Notes: a model not told the origin generated them from the sequence alone. A stretch of 64,000 nt of DNA from Acanthosepion pharaonis (GCA_903632075.3 CAHIKZ030000954.1:2046501-2110500), one strand, 5' to 3'; shown: positions 33,333 to 43,015, numbered from the stretch's first letter. Program-made: numbers and translations.

Positions 33333-33770
33333 CTCTTTTCTTATAATTCTTCTCCCCCTTCCCTCACGCTTTATCTTCTGCTTTCTTTCTCTCTTTTCTT
33401 TTCTTCTTTCTTCTCGTTACTCCACCTCTTACATTTTCCTATTCCTCTTACTCCGACCCTTCAAATTACTCCTACTCTTCTCTTTACCCGCCTCCTTCTA
33501 CCTCTTTTCTGATAATTCTTCTCTCCCTTTCCTCCCACTTTATCCTCTGCTTTCTTTCTCTCTTTCTTCTTCCTTCTCGTTATTCCTCCTCTTACATTTT
33601 CCTTTTCCTCTTACTCCGACCCTTCAGTTTTCCTCCTACTATTCTCCTTACCCGTCTTCTTTTACCTCTTTTCTGACAATTTTTCTCTCCCTTCACTCCC
33701 ACTTTTACATCTGCTATCTTTTTCTCTTTTCATCTTCCTTCTCGTTATTCCTCCTCTTACATTTTTCTAC
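33333..33770. repeat. Polypyrimidine tandem repeat, ~165-bp unit, 2.6 copies
   Basis: CTCTTTTCTGATAATT-like unit starts occur at 33333, 33502 and 33665. Each unit contains CTTCTCGTTATTCCTCCTC and CTTACTCCGACCCTTCA. The plus strand is nearly pure pyrimidine. It produces a 206-codon Ser/Phe/Leu frame that is an artefact. Confidence 0.9.
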
Positions 33771-33774
33771 TTTA

Positions 33775-33905
33775 TTGACTAGGAAAAAAATCCCAGCATG
33801 CATTTGTATGTTTCTGCCTATAAATGGGGAGGGGAATTGTTTTCCAGACATTCCCACTTGGATTGAAACCAATAAATACAAACATAGTATCCTCATCCAC
33901 ATATA
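33775..33905 (+). repeat. Dispersed repeat R6, copy 2
   Basis: GACTAGGAAAAAAATCCCAG, AAATGGGGAGGGGAA and GATTGAAACCAATAAA match 24958-25075. Confidence 0.6.
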
Positions 33906-34039
33906 AAAAGCTAAAAATAATAGAGGCATTAATAATAAAAAAAAGAAAACGCCAACACTCTGTAATATCAACTATGAGCACAGCCACAATGTGCTGACCG
34001 TGTTTGGAAAATAATAATAAGAAATACATTTCCATTACA

Positions 34040-34680
34040 TATATATAGAAAAATCTACATATTCAATTAAAGAATAAAAATAAAAAAGACATACATAATA
34101 CGGTAGGATATACAGAACATTCGTACATTTTTTATCTAGAAAAGAAATTACTTATAAAAACACAAGAAAAATTGAATAAAAGATTAATCCTAGTATCTTG
34201 TCAGTCATTTTTAATGTCTTTCTTTTGCAGTGTTAAGTATTTTAGCTTATTTTATACTACACACACACAAATACATTTGTCAAGAGACTTCCCGATGTTA
34301 TCGAATTTGATCGAGGTCGATCCCAGCGTGACGCACCTTTGGAAAGTTCCTGAAAAGCATACCACGGGTTGACCCAAGCCTTGTGAGTGAAATTGCGTAG
34401 AAGGAACTCTTGAGGGCACAAAGCCTCAAGTCATCGTGGCCGAGGGCTTGAGCGTCCTGGCCTTGTTCAAATTGTTGATCACGCTATATAACACGTTTTC
34501 CTCCCAAAAACTGAAATTAAGGTCTGCTCAATATAGTTGCAGTATAAACCACAAGTGGGCTCTGCGGGTGTTGGGCAAACGCAAAATGTGCCGGAGCGAG
34601 CGTCTGCAATAGGGATTGGTTAACCGCCCAGGTAGACGGGTATCCTCGAAGACGAGTGGCCAGCTATTACTATATATAAA
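34040..34680. other. No gene seen
   Basis: Mixed sequence without recognisable features up to the hairpin at 34683. Confidence 0.5.
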
Positions 34681-34682
34681 AT

Positions 34683-34771
34683 AAGAATCACCTTTCACGT
34701 GTACAGAGCCTCCGACCACTACTGGTTATAGTTGTGGATCGGGGACTCTGTATACCTGAAAGGTGATTCTT
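34683..34771. repeat. Imperfect hairpin, ~36-bp arms
   Basis: AGAATCACCTTTCA at 34683 is complementary to TGAAAGGTGATTCT ending at 34771. Inner parts (TGTACAGAG/CTCTGTATA, CGACCAC/GTGGATCG) also pair, with about six mismatches. Loop about 15 nt. Confidence 0.8.
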
Positions 34772-34842
34772 TGTTTAGAAAAGGTCTACCATATTGTATG
34801 GTGTTGAGCACTTTTCGTTTTGCGGCAGACTCTTTTAAGAGC

Positions 34843-34846
<4 letters not shown>

Positions 34847-34924
<78 letters not shown>
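34847..34924. repeat. (TA)n(TG)n microsatellite
   Basis: About 38 bp TA then about 38 bp TG. Confidence 0.97.
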
Positions 34925-34930
<6 letters not shown>

Positions 34931-34964
34931 TATATAGAAAATAGGAAAGAACTCGTTAGGAAAA

Positions 34965-35195
34965 TAATCCAAAAGTTCTTTAGTGTTTTTGTTATTATTT
35001 TTTTAAAAATAGTGCTCGATACAAAAGTAGAGCATAAATATAATTATTTATTTAAAAATATGATTCCAACGCTACATAAGAGTTCTCATGTTTCAAAATA
35101 AGAGCCAAAAAGTTCAATATAATTATTTGAATTAAATTGAATTAAAGTACCAAGCTCTGTTCCATCTTCAAGCAAAATTTTTTTTTGAATAACTT
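34965..35195 (-). repeat. Dispersed repeat R5, copy 2
   Basis: Inverted relative to 29330-29545; same adjacent position beside a TA tract. Confidence 0.75.
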
Positions 35196-35577
35196 ATTCC
35201 CGAAATTTACGCGTTTTATAACCATATTCATTATTGAAGTTAAGATTACTATGGTAACGGCTAGAGCAATTGTTTAAAGAAAAGGGGCGTAAGGGTTAAT
35301 AATTTGTATCAATATCTCAGTTACATTCAAATAGGTCAAGTCAGGGTAAGGTTGGGGTGTCTAAATTTAAAGCGGAAGATGACATCGTCTAGTCTGGTTA
35401 AGTGTCTATGGAGATTTATTTATTTATTTTATTTTTTTCTGAAATATATATCAATTAAGAGACAGACAGAATATAGCACACTGAGTGGGAGGGCTAATAA
35501 AATAACGTGGTATAATTTTGAATAATAATTTTGAATTTTGAATAATAAATATATATTTTACCCCAGCGGTAGAGCAA

Positions 35578-35578
<1 letters not shown>

Positions 35579-35652
<74 letters not shown>
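35579..35652. repeat. (GT)n microsatellite
   Basis: Over 70 bp of pure GT. Confidence 0.97.
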
Positions 35653-35655
<3 letters not shown>

Positions 35656-36213
35656 GGTGTGTGTATAAATATTCTTACATAGAGTGTATCTGCAGAGGAA
35701 ACAAAATTAATAAACAAAAAAAGGCAAGAGCAAGAGACAAGACATTGCATTGATAAAGTCTCTCAGAGGACGAAACGCTTCGGCTAAGAATAGTTTTTCC
35801 TCTTGTCTCTTTTTATTCATATACATATTTATTTATCCTCCCATTAAATGTTATTTGTAGTGGATATTCATCTGAGAAAAAATATGCGCTCTCCAGCAGA
35901 ACAAAGTAGCGTTTAAAATGAATTTCCGGCAATTTCCTTTATACTGAAACGCTTGTTTTGGCAAAAATTCCATAACGGCAACGGATGAATTTAAAATTTT
36001 AAAATAACTGAAACAGCGTGTTTTTAAATTTTATCGCAGTTACAGTAAGTTTGTCTTTGTAATTTACCCCTGAAGATGATCTTAGAAAAGGTCGAAAGTA
36101 CTTGGGTTGAAAGAAATTATTGATGAATTTCATCTTAACATCCAGAAAATGATTAGGCAACTGGAAAGGATTAGTATAAAAATGAGTAGACGCAATATGT
36201 CTACATTATTCAA

Positions 36214-36301
<88 letters not shown>
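36214..36301. repeat. (TA)n(TG)n microsatellite
   Basis: About 56 bp TA then about 30 bp TG. Fortuitous frames on both strands. Confidence 0.97.
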
Positions 36302-36302
<1 letters not shown>

Positions 36303-36579
36303 ATACATATTCAACCTACTCAATTTTACCCGAAAAGCTTGGGTCAAAACGTGGAAATTTTTTTCAGGGCCCGTTGGGATTGTTTTCCCAGGTCGATATC
36401 TTAAAAAGTCACTTGCCTGACGATCAGAAAAAAGGTAAAAGAAGTCGGATAAGGAGAAAGAGGTCATTTAACATAATGATAACTAGTTATATGCTCGTTC
36501 AGCTTCTTACATAAAATTTTATAGTTCATAAATAAAAGGCATCTTACGAAACTGGTACATAACAACCGTTTGAACAAAA

Positions 36580-36582
<3 letters not shown>

Positions 36583-36638
<56 letters not shown>

Positions 36639-36667
36639 CAGGATGTGTGTGTGTGTGTGTGTGTGTA
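36583..36667. repeat. (TA)n ... (GT)n microsatellite
   Basis: TA of about 54 bp, GGCAGGA, then GT of about 22 bp. Confidence 0.97.
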
Positions 36668-37140
36668 ACGAATGCACGGCCGCAATTTTCGACGGATTTG
36701 CGCCAATATTTACATGCACATGCTCCAAGTTAGCGGAAAGGCCAAGACCGACTTTGCATTTCCCAACTCCCATCGATAGGGGAAATAATTGATTTTTTCA
36801 TTCTTCTACGGTAGTTTTCATGTAGTTTACGGTCATTTTGTACTGGCCAGAGTGAGAGCCAATAGCTGGCTGCCACGAATAGGCAGGAAGATTCTATTGG
36901 CCAGCGTGAGAGCCAACAGCTGACAAACACGAATGTTAACTAGCATGCTAGCATGCAAAAAAATCGATAGCTGCATTCGTCACAAGTGGGAAAAAATTTA
37001 AATCTGCATGGCACTTTACTCCAATTGACTCATTCGCTTGCTTAAACTCAACGTTGATTCTGATTCCGCAGAACTGGGTTGGGTGTGAAAAGTATTTGTG
37101 TTAACATTCTTTTTTCATTCGGTTTTTCCAGTTACGAGTC
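36668..37140. other. Non-coding segment with internal direct repeats
   Basis: TACTGGCCAGAGTGAGAGCC (near 36840) and TTGGCCAGCGTGAGAGCC (near 36897) start two ~56-bp direct repeats, each continuing AATAGCTG/AACAGCTG and ending CACGAAT. CTAGCATGCTAGCATGC follows. Possibly the end of an unclassified transposon beginning ACGAATGCACGGCCGC. Confidence 0.45.
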
Positions 37141-37378
37141 CTTTTTTAAAGCTGATCGTTTGTGTTCATTTTGTTTAGTTCTTTTTTCGTAACAGATTTA
37201 ATGTTTAGTATAGAGCTTAGAAAAAATTCGCAGTGTGAGAGATAGGCAAGTAAGGCATGTAGCAACATCAGCACGGAAAAAGGGCACTCCTTTAAAGGCA
37301 AGGAAGGGCAAAAATATTCAAGTGATAGCGATTGCTGTCGTACGATTTTTGAATCAAGCACGGCAACGCCAGGCCATG

Positions 37379-37380
<2 letters not shown>

Positions 37381-37444
<64 letters not shown>
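37381..37444. repeat. (TA)n microsatellite
   Basis: About 64 bp of TA, just beyond the Penelope 3' end. Confidence 0.97.
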
Positions 37445-37448
<4 letters not shown>

Positions 37449-37504
37449 ATTTCTCAGAGTTAACCTGTAGAAACGACAATATTTATAAATACAAATGACA
37501 ATAG

Positions 37505-37552
37505 GAAAACTGTAGTAATTACTGACGCGTTTCATCCAACGTGGACATTCTC
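37505..37552 (-). ncRNA. Penelope-associated hammerhead-like motif, degenerate
   Basis: Minus strand: TTGAGAA (core CUGANGA with two changes), stem GTCCA/TGGAT, GAAACGCGTC with self-complementary ACGCGT and a GTC site. Stem I does not pair. Penelope-like elements are known to carry hammerheads in their terminal repeats, which supports the reading; activity is unlikely. Confidence 0.5.
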
Positions 37553-37570
37553 AAAGCAAAAAAAACGAAA

Positions 37571-37674
37571 TGAATTTATTTAAACAAAGTAACTAATAAC
37601 AATAAAAACAAAATGTCCTTAGCAACCGGAAGAATTTAGAGAACGCTATTTTCATACTGTTAACTGAAAATTAC
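37571..37674 (+). repeat. Inverted duplicate of Penelope coding segment
   Basis: 104 bp almost identical to the reverse complement of 38637-38740 (about two differences). It lies downstream of the element's coding region. Confidence 0.9.
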
Positions 37675-37795
37675 ATCAATTACTGTCACGTATGGAGATA
37701 TTGTTTTTATTGCTGTGTTGACGGATTCAACCATTTTCTTTTGATTTCACGATATTGTTGTGTACGTTTGTTTGGGAGAGCAGTAATTTTGTTTA

Positions 37796-38740
37796 GAAAA
37801 ATGGAATAGGGAAAAAGCTTTGGCGTAGATTAATATTTGGGTAATATTCAATGGCGGCACTCTCGAGGATTTTCCTTCTGAGTGAGTTTTTTTTTATGAG
37901 TGTAGCATTTTTAAAATCAAAATTTTGGTTGAATTTATTTCTATGTATGACTAGTGTATTAGCTAAGTTGTTTTTTTGTGAGGTCTCTTTTGTGCTCATA
38001 AATGCGTTTTTTAAAATTCCTACTTGCTTCTCCAATATATTGGGAAGAACAGTTTTGGCAATTTATTTTATAAATGTCTACTTCAGAAATATTATTGCTA
38101 TTACTGTTTGAAGATCTGAATATATCCACAATGGATGTATTTGTGACTATTTTAAGATTATTTAGATGGGATAGGTTATTCTGGATAGTAGACGTGACAG
38201 TGTTGGTCGGTAGTATTATGCATCTGTTTTCTAATTTACTATTGCGGATTATGTTATTAGTTTTGTTTCGTTTGTATATTTTGTATACCTTTCTTCTTGC
38301 GTTGTGGATGAAATGATATGGGTATTGTAGGTTTTTGAATGTGTTTTCTATGTATGTTTCTTCTTTAACTAAATATTGTGGACTGCAGATTCTTAATGCT
38401 CTTAGATAGAAATCTATAATAATTCCAGATTTAATTTTAGAAGAGTGGTTTGAGTAGAAACTGATCAGATCATTTTTGCTTGTAGCCTTTCTGTAAACGT
38501 CAAAATTGAGTTCGTTATTATTTCTATGTAACAAAATGTCCATGAACGGAAGAGTGTAGTTGCTTTCAGTTTCGAAAGTGAAGTTTATTGTAGGTTCAAC
38601 GTTGTTAGGTTTGGAGAGAAGATCCGTTAAAATGACGTAATTTTCAGTTAACAGTATGAAAATAGCGTTCTCTAAATTCTTCCGGTTGCTAAGGACATTT
38701 TGTTTTTGTTATTATTAGTTACTTTGTTTAAATAAATTCA
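37796..38740 (-). pseudogene. Penelope-like element: RT C-terminus plus GIY-YIG endonuclease
   Basis: Penelope-like elements encode a reverse transcriptase followed by a GIY-YIG nuclease that nicks the target. The minus frame reads 'KNLENAIFILLTENYVILTD', 'LPFMDILLHRNNNELNFDVY' and 'RKATSKNDLISFYSNHSS', all RT C-terminal motifs. The 194-codon open segment (37959-38543) ends in 'VDIYKINCQNCSSQYIGEAS' and 'KKRIYEHKRDL', the GIY-YIG core with D-I-Y for G-I-Y. After a frameshift near 37970 'NLANTLVIHRNKFNQNFDF' and 'ESAAIEYYPNINLRQ' complete the nuclease. The RT catalytic half is missing: 5'-truncated at 38740. Pseudogene, but recently enough inserted to keep long frames. Confidence 0.88.
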
Positions 38741-38789
38741 TTTGTGGATTCCAGTGAAGGGCCTGCCTGCCTGGTAACACTAGAAGTAG

Positions 38790-38968
38790 TCTTTACCTTG
38801 CTTGGGGTAAAATGGTGTTTAAAAAAGGGGACGTTTCAATCCGAGAACTTCTTCCTAAGAACTGCTACTTTGTTGAACAGATTTCCACGTGGATTCGTCC
38901 CAGAAGGCAACGATCTTAATCTCTTCAAATCTAGGGATAATAACTATCTATCTGCCATATCCTCGTAA
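38790..38968 (+). pseudogene. LINE ORF2 C-terminal fragment
   Basis: Plus frame: 'FFLRTATLLNRFPRGFVPEG' then 'NDLNLFKSRDNNYLSAISS' and stop. Matches the C-terminal consensus of mollusc LINEs ('R.A.LWN.LP...F....NL..FK..VN.YL'). The start of the frame is fused to unrelated sequence next to the Penelope end. Confidence 0.65.
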
Positions 38969-39089
38969 TGTTTAAATGCCACTTCTTCTTCATACGCTCA
39001 TATCACACATCACATTCAGTTACGCTCTACCTTCAGCGGTTCTTGGGTCTTATACTGAATGAACATAGTTAAAATTGATTATTATGATA

Positions 39090-39228
39090 ATTGTTGTTGC
39101 TATTATTGTTGTTATTACGATTGACATTATTCTTATTGTTGCTATTATTGTTATTATTATTATTATTATTATTATTGATATTATTATCAATATTGTTATT
39201 ATTGGTAGTAGCATTATTACTAGTATTA
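39090..39228. repeat. (TTA/TTG)n trinucleotide-rich tract
   Basis: Imperfect TTATTG/TTA repeats, giving a poly-Leu frame artefact. Confidence 0.85.
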
Positions 39229-39231
39229 TTC

Positions 39232-39476
39232 TTCAAAGTTAAGCAACGTCGAGTACCTAGTTGGGTGACCGCTTAGGAATACCAGCTTGTAAGCTTGGAT
39301 ATGCAGGTGGTGCAATGGATAATGCCACGGAATCTTTAATCAGAGAGCCGAATTCCAATTACTGATGGATTCGTTATATTCACTTAAGCGCAAATACCCT
39401 CGGAAAAGATATACACCTTTACTCGCTCGTCTATGGGTTAATTAGTAAGATTTGTTTTACTAAACCATTATTAAAA
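39232..39476 (+). mobile_element. 5S-rRNA-derived SINE copy
   Basis: AAAGTTAAGCAACGTCGA, GGTGACCGCTTAGGAATACC and TAAGCTTGGATATGC are 5S-like. A tRNA-like GGTGGTGCAATGGATAATG, then CGAATTCCAATTACTG and CTATGGGTTAATTAGTAAG follow. The 5' part of the 5S segment is missing. Confidence 0.8.
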
Positions 39477-39880
39477 GAGCCGACCGTAGTCGAGATCATC
39501 GGGTCAATGTGAACGATACTTTCCTTAGCTGCATGGTATTTGCTTCGCCAATGCTGCATACAGTTTTGAATTCAGAGTTTACCTTCTCTTAGACCGGTTG
39601 CCATCCAAGGCTATAGGATCCAGTCTGTTAAGGAGTCGACCGTAGTCGGGATCATTGAGTCAATGCGAACGATCCTTTCCTTAGCTGCATTGTATGTGCT
39701 TCGCCAGGACTACAGAGACTTTTGAATTCAGAGTTTTCCTTCTTCTAGACCGGTTGCCACCCGAGACTGTTGAACCCAGTCTGTCCTACTATTTATCCAT
39801 AGCTGGGGAGAGAAAAGTTAGATTCATAACTTTCCCAAGGATATTGGCATGTAAGTGAATGTAATGAACTTGGCTGTATT
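39477..39880 (-). mobile_element. SINE-C with a 156-bp tandem duplication
   Basis: Units 39477-39632 and 39633-39789 both run GAGYCGACCGTAGTCG ... TTAGCTGCATKGTAT ... GACCGGTTGCCA. After them the SINE-C body continues once (CCATAGCTGGGGAGA, TTCCCAAGGATATTGGC). The duplicated part is the SINE 3' region. Confidence 0.75.
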
Positions 39881-39894
39881 TCCTGTAGGTTACC

Positions 39895-39995
39895 CAGATT
39901 GATATACAGCTGACGAAGGCCGAAGGGCACAGTGACCGAAACGTTGTATAATAATGATAACCCTCATCTCAGACATTCAGACAGAAAGCATTTTT
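39895..39995 (+). mobile_element. SINE-B relative, 3' part
   Basis: GCTGACGAAGGCCGAAGGGC ... GACCGAAACGTTGTATAATA, then CCTCATCTCAGACATTCAGA: same conserved block and 3' end as SINE-B with a different upstream part. Confidence 0.6.
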
Positions 39996-40185
39996 ATTGT
40001 TGCTTTTTATTGTTTTATTGTTGCTGTTGTTGTTGTTGTTGTTGTTGGAAAGATTATTGTCATTATTATTGTTGTTATTGTTGTTATTTTTTTTCTGTTA
40101 TTTCATCAAGTCCAAGGCTCAAAAGACACTCAAGGTAGAGGTTTACTGAGAGAGATTGTAGGGAAATGGTAAGTAAGAGAGTATT

Positions 40186-40265
40186 ATTATCGGTTGACCC
40201 TGGACTAAGATTGTAGATGTCACGGAAGCATTCCCTCGGGAGTTTGATCCACAAAGTAACAATTT
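40186..40265 (-). pseudogene. LINE ORF2 C-terminal scrap
   Basis: Minus strand 'TLWIKLPRECFRDIYNLSPG' matches the C-terminal LINE phrase 'LWN.LPRECF...YNL'. Nothing else of the LINE is readable. Confidence 0.45.
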
Positions 40266-40389
40266 TATTATTATTGTTGCCGTTATTATTGTAGCTACTG
40301 TTGATGCTATTGTTATTATTATCATTAGGAATATTATTGTTTCTTTTGTTCTTATGTTTGTACAATCATTTACAATGTCTTTTACCTAA

Positions 40390-40660
40390 GACCTCAAGTA
40401 AATGTAACTTTTTCAACGAAAGTTATTGAAAATATTGGATAAAAAGAGTTTTTTTCTAAGTATATCATCAACACTCATTCACACAATCTTTTGTATTTCA
40501 GATAAATATGAATTTCCCCAGGGTTTCTTAATATGTGTATCAGTTGTATTCTTAATCGTTCCTTGCATTCCTAAAACTACTGGAATGACTGTTTCGTTTA
40601 AATGTCGCATTCATGTAATTTCGATTTTTAGTTCCTTATATTCGGAAGAATTTAATTAGA
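40390..40660 (-). pseudogene. LINE fragment with 'KELKIEI..M' C-terminal domain, copy 1
   Basis: Minus strand: 'SSEYKELKIEIT', 'MRHLNETVIPVVLGMQGTIK', 'THIKKPWGNSYLSEIQKIV', then 'DILRK'. Same domain as 42610-43015. In annotated genomes this C-terminal domain ('Y.DL.IEI..MW...T.VIPV..GA.G.I') is attached to type-1 (R2-like) retrotransposon proteins; that link is from memory. Two in-frame stops. Confidence 0.65.
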
Positions 40661-40667
40661 AACAAAG

Positions 40668-41095
40668 AAAAGAGTGCTGGATTGCTATGTGATATCCATC
40701 CTCTTATATGGCAGTGAATATTGGACAATCTCCTCACGGATGAGGAGAAAACTAGAGGCAGCAGAAATGAGGTCATACAGAAGGATACTGAGAATTCTAT
40801 GAACGGACCAAGTAAGCAGCAAGGAAGTTAACAAAGAAAATGGCGACAGAAAGAACACTTATACACAGAATCAGGGAAAACAGGTTAAATTCCTTGGACA
40901 CATACTGAGGAAAGAAAGCTTGGAAAACATAACACTCACGGGGCATATTGCGGACAAGAGAGATAGGAGAAGCCAGTGATCCACTTGGCGGAAAAGGGGA
41001 CGGGAGTCTCGATAAAGGAAGAAAAACTGCTAAGAGTCACACGAGACAGGAAGTAGTAGAGAATTCTGAAGGAATCCGGTACACAGAAGAATAAT
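40668..41095 (+). pseudogene. LINE-A-type ORF2 C-terminal region, copy 1
   Basis: Plus frame: 'VLDCYVISILLYGSEYWTIS', 'SRMRRKLEAAEMRSYRRILR', then 'VKFLGHILRKESLENITLTG' and 'HIADKRDRRSQ' with stops and shifts between. This is the region after the RT palm in the LINE family whose 3' tails form the arrays at 19590 and 57346. Second, more diverged copy at 57010-57345. Confidence 0.8.
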
Positions 41096-41344
41096 ATTTG
41101 GAGAATTTATCAAATGCTTTCACTGAAATTATTTTATAAGATGGTATAAACATGTCTATAAGTTGGTATCTGTCCACTTTGAAGTCTTTTATGATATAAA
41201 CTAAAAAAAATGGACGAGAACGTTTTAAGCGGTTTCACTCTGGGCACTTTAACTCCGTCACTAAAGTAACACACCTGATACTTTTTATCAAACTATATAT
41301 ACAGTCACAGTCATATAGTCACAGTCCTATGGGTAAAGGAACTT

Positions 41345-41583
41345 GGATGAGTTCTCCCACGGAATATATGAACGAGCGGCGCAATATCGAGTCTAGTTCG
41401 CTACCTCTTCGTCACCGAGGTCCGTTAGTACAGTTGGTATGACGTTTGCCTGTCAATGTAACTGTCCTGGTTTCAATTCTCGGTAGTGGATGCGCACAGC
41501 TGATGAGTCCCAAATATAGGACGAAACAGCCGTCCAGTGCTTTCTGCATTCCGTTGAGGTTTCTTCTAGACTCGATGAAGTAC

Positions 41584-41588
<5 letters not shown>
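41345..41588 (+). mobile_element. SINE-H, second full copy
   Basis: Homologous throughout to 2070-2312. Includes box A-like TAGTACAGTTGGTATGACG (41426) and box B-like TGGTTTCAATTC (41468-41479), the hammerhead core, and GAGGTTTCTTCTAGACTCGA. Ends in a TA tract at 41588. Confidence 0.85.
41494..41540 (+). ncRNA. Hammerhead-ribozyme motif in SINE-H copy 2
   Basis: GCACAG, CTGATGA (41500-41506), stem II GTCC/GGAC now perfectly paired, GAAAC, ACAGCCGT, GTC (41532-41534), CAGTGC. Stem I has one A-A mismatch and stem III only two pairs, so it is probably weaker than 2214-2260. The compensating repair of stem II relative to copy 1 is consistent with a conserved fold. Confidence 0.7.
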
Positions 41589-41639
<51 letters not shown>

Positions 41640-41640
41640 T
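41588..41640. repeat. (TA)n(GA)n microsatellite
   Basis: Continues the 3' end of SINE-H. A second short TA tract is at 41673-41688. Confidence 0.95.
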
Positions 41641-41966
41641 AATATTAGTGGAAAATATACATACATATGCAATATATATATATATATAAACATAACAGAG
41701 TGTTATCTTTGATGGTGAACACCTCTATTGTAATGTCCATATAACCACTTTGATGATGGCTCATGTGAGCCGACAGCTTACATCTCGGAACAGCGTAATA
41801 AAAAAACATATCCAAATGTTGGACAGTTTTTGTCTATATTTTCTCCCAAAGCTAAAGCCACTATACAAAGCATAGAACGGCTCATGTTCAAACATAAGAC
41901 ATATTCGTTATAATTATTCAAACATATTCAATATATGTTTTAATAATGATCTGCTGCCCCAATCCG

Positions 41967-41968
<2 letters not shown>

Positions 41969-42014
<46 letters not shown>
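41969..42014. repeat. (TA)n microsatellite
   Basis: Left border of R7 copy 1. Confidence 0.95.
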
Positions 42015-42018
<4 letters not shown>

Positions 42019-42177
42019 AAATATAGTTCTAAGGTGTGCTATATTTGTGGGATAGTGTTCAATATCAGAGATAAAGCGTATGTAAGTATAAAAGTGAACA
42101 CTGATCATGTGGCCTGATGATTGCGTCTAGCATGAAACACTCTGTCACTTCTGAGCCTCTGAGTGTTGACTTCAATG

Positions 42178-42179
<2 letters not shown>
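42015..42179 (+). repeat. R7 element, copy 1, with hammerhead-like core
   Basis: Shares GTGTGCTATATTTGTGGGAT, CAATATCAGAGATA and GTGGCCTGATGATTGCGTCT with 49900-50068. CTGATGA (42114-42120), UGC/GCA stem, GAAAC (42133-42137) and ACACTCTGTC with a 3-bp ACA/TGT stem III are in hammerhead order, but stem I pairs poorly. TA tracts on both sides. Confidence 0.6.

Positions 42180-42208
<29 letters not shown>
42180..42208. repeat. (TA)n microsatellite
   Basis: Right border of R7 copy 1. Confidence 0.95.
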
Positions 42209-42209
<1 letters not shown>

Positions 42210-42211
<2 letters not shown>

Positions 42212-42605
42212 ATTTCTTTAAGGCATGGGCTACACAGAATCCTTTCAATTAGTATATTAGAGCATTTTCCAGTTAAACTTAGGGCCGCAAACACGAATGG
42301 AATTAATGGCATCTTCATATGTCACGTGATTTTTTTTATTTCTTCTTCAAGATCCTTTTATGTTGATTGTTTTCTGAAGCTCTTCAAGTTAAAATACAGT
42401 CCGTTGGAACCGCCATGTCAATAAAAAGGTAAATTCCTTTTTTCTGGTCTTTGGTTTATATGTCTGCGAATTTAACTTTGTTTAGGCACATTACTCTTAT
42501 TGTCTGCGTTATCATTTTACCAAAGAGTAATTTTAAGTCCATAATTACCAAGTCTCCTCCGAGTTATATGAAAAAAAAAGGGCACTGTAGGTGAGTTATC
42601 TGTAC
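42210..42605. other. No gene seen
   Basis: Could be 3' UTR of the LINE fragment on its right; nothing diagnostic. Confidence 0.4.
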
Positions 42606-42609
42606 GCAT

Positions 42610-43015
42610 TTAGGACGTTTCATTAGGATGGAGAGAGTTTTTGCTGAAGTGCAATTCCGCACAAAGGAATCCTTTATAACTCTGTGATGCTGATATACCC
42701 AGGAATTTTATTCACATAATTTTCGTTACCCTTCTTTATCATAGCCAATGCCCCAATCACAACAGGAATAATCGTAGTTTTAAGTTTCCATATTTTTGTC
42801 ATTTCGATTTGCAGGTTCTTATTAATTGATAGTTTTTGAAATTCTCTTTTAGGAATATTGGAATCCTCTGGTCAAGTCATATCAATTTGTTGCCAGTTCC
42901 CTCTTTTGAAATCTTTTTTGATTATGCCTGGTCTGCTTGAATCAATTTTTCTGTCTTTGGGGAATGGGAAATTCCACAGCATAGTCACTCCAACATTTGT
43001 GCCATCATTCGAGTA
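42610..43015 (-). pseudogene. LINE fragment with 'KDLQIEM..IW' C-terminal domain, copy 2
   Basis: Minus strand: 'DRKIDSSRPGIIKKDFKRGN', 'WQQIDMT', stop, 'PEDSNIPKREFQKLSINKNL', 'QIEMTKIWKLKTTIIPVVIG', 'ALAMIKKGNENYVNKIPG', then 'QRIPLCGIA' after a shift. Longer version of the domain at 40390-40660, with the conserved order K..L.IE...W..KT..IPVVIGA...I. R2-like by memory only. One stop and one shift. Confidence 0.7.

Noticed and set aside
33286..33906. 206-codon Ser/Phe/Leu-rich frame resembling a membrane protein
   Set aside because: Lies on a polypyrimidine tandem repeat; hydrophobicity is a composition effect.
35740..35800. Complete hammerhead at GTCTCTCAGAGGACGAAACGC
   Set aside because: Stem II and GAAAC are visible, but CUGANGA is degenerate (TTGATAA) and stems I and III do not form; noted only as part of the shared-block finding.
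36107..36514. 135-codon frame
   Set aside because: Runs through a TA/TG microsatellite; no family resemblance on either side.
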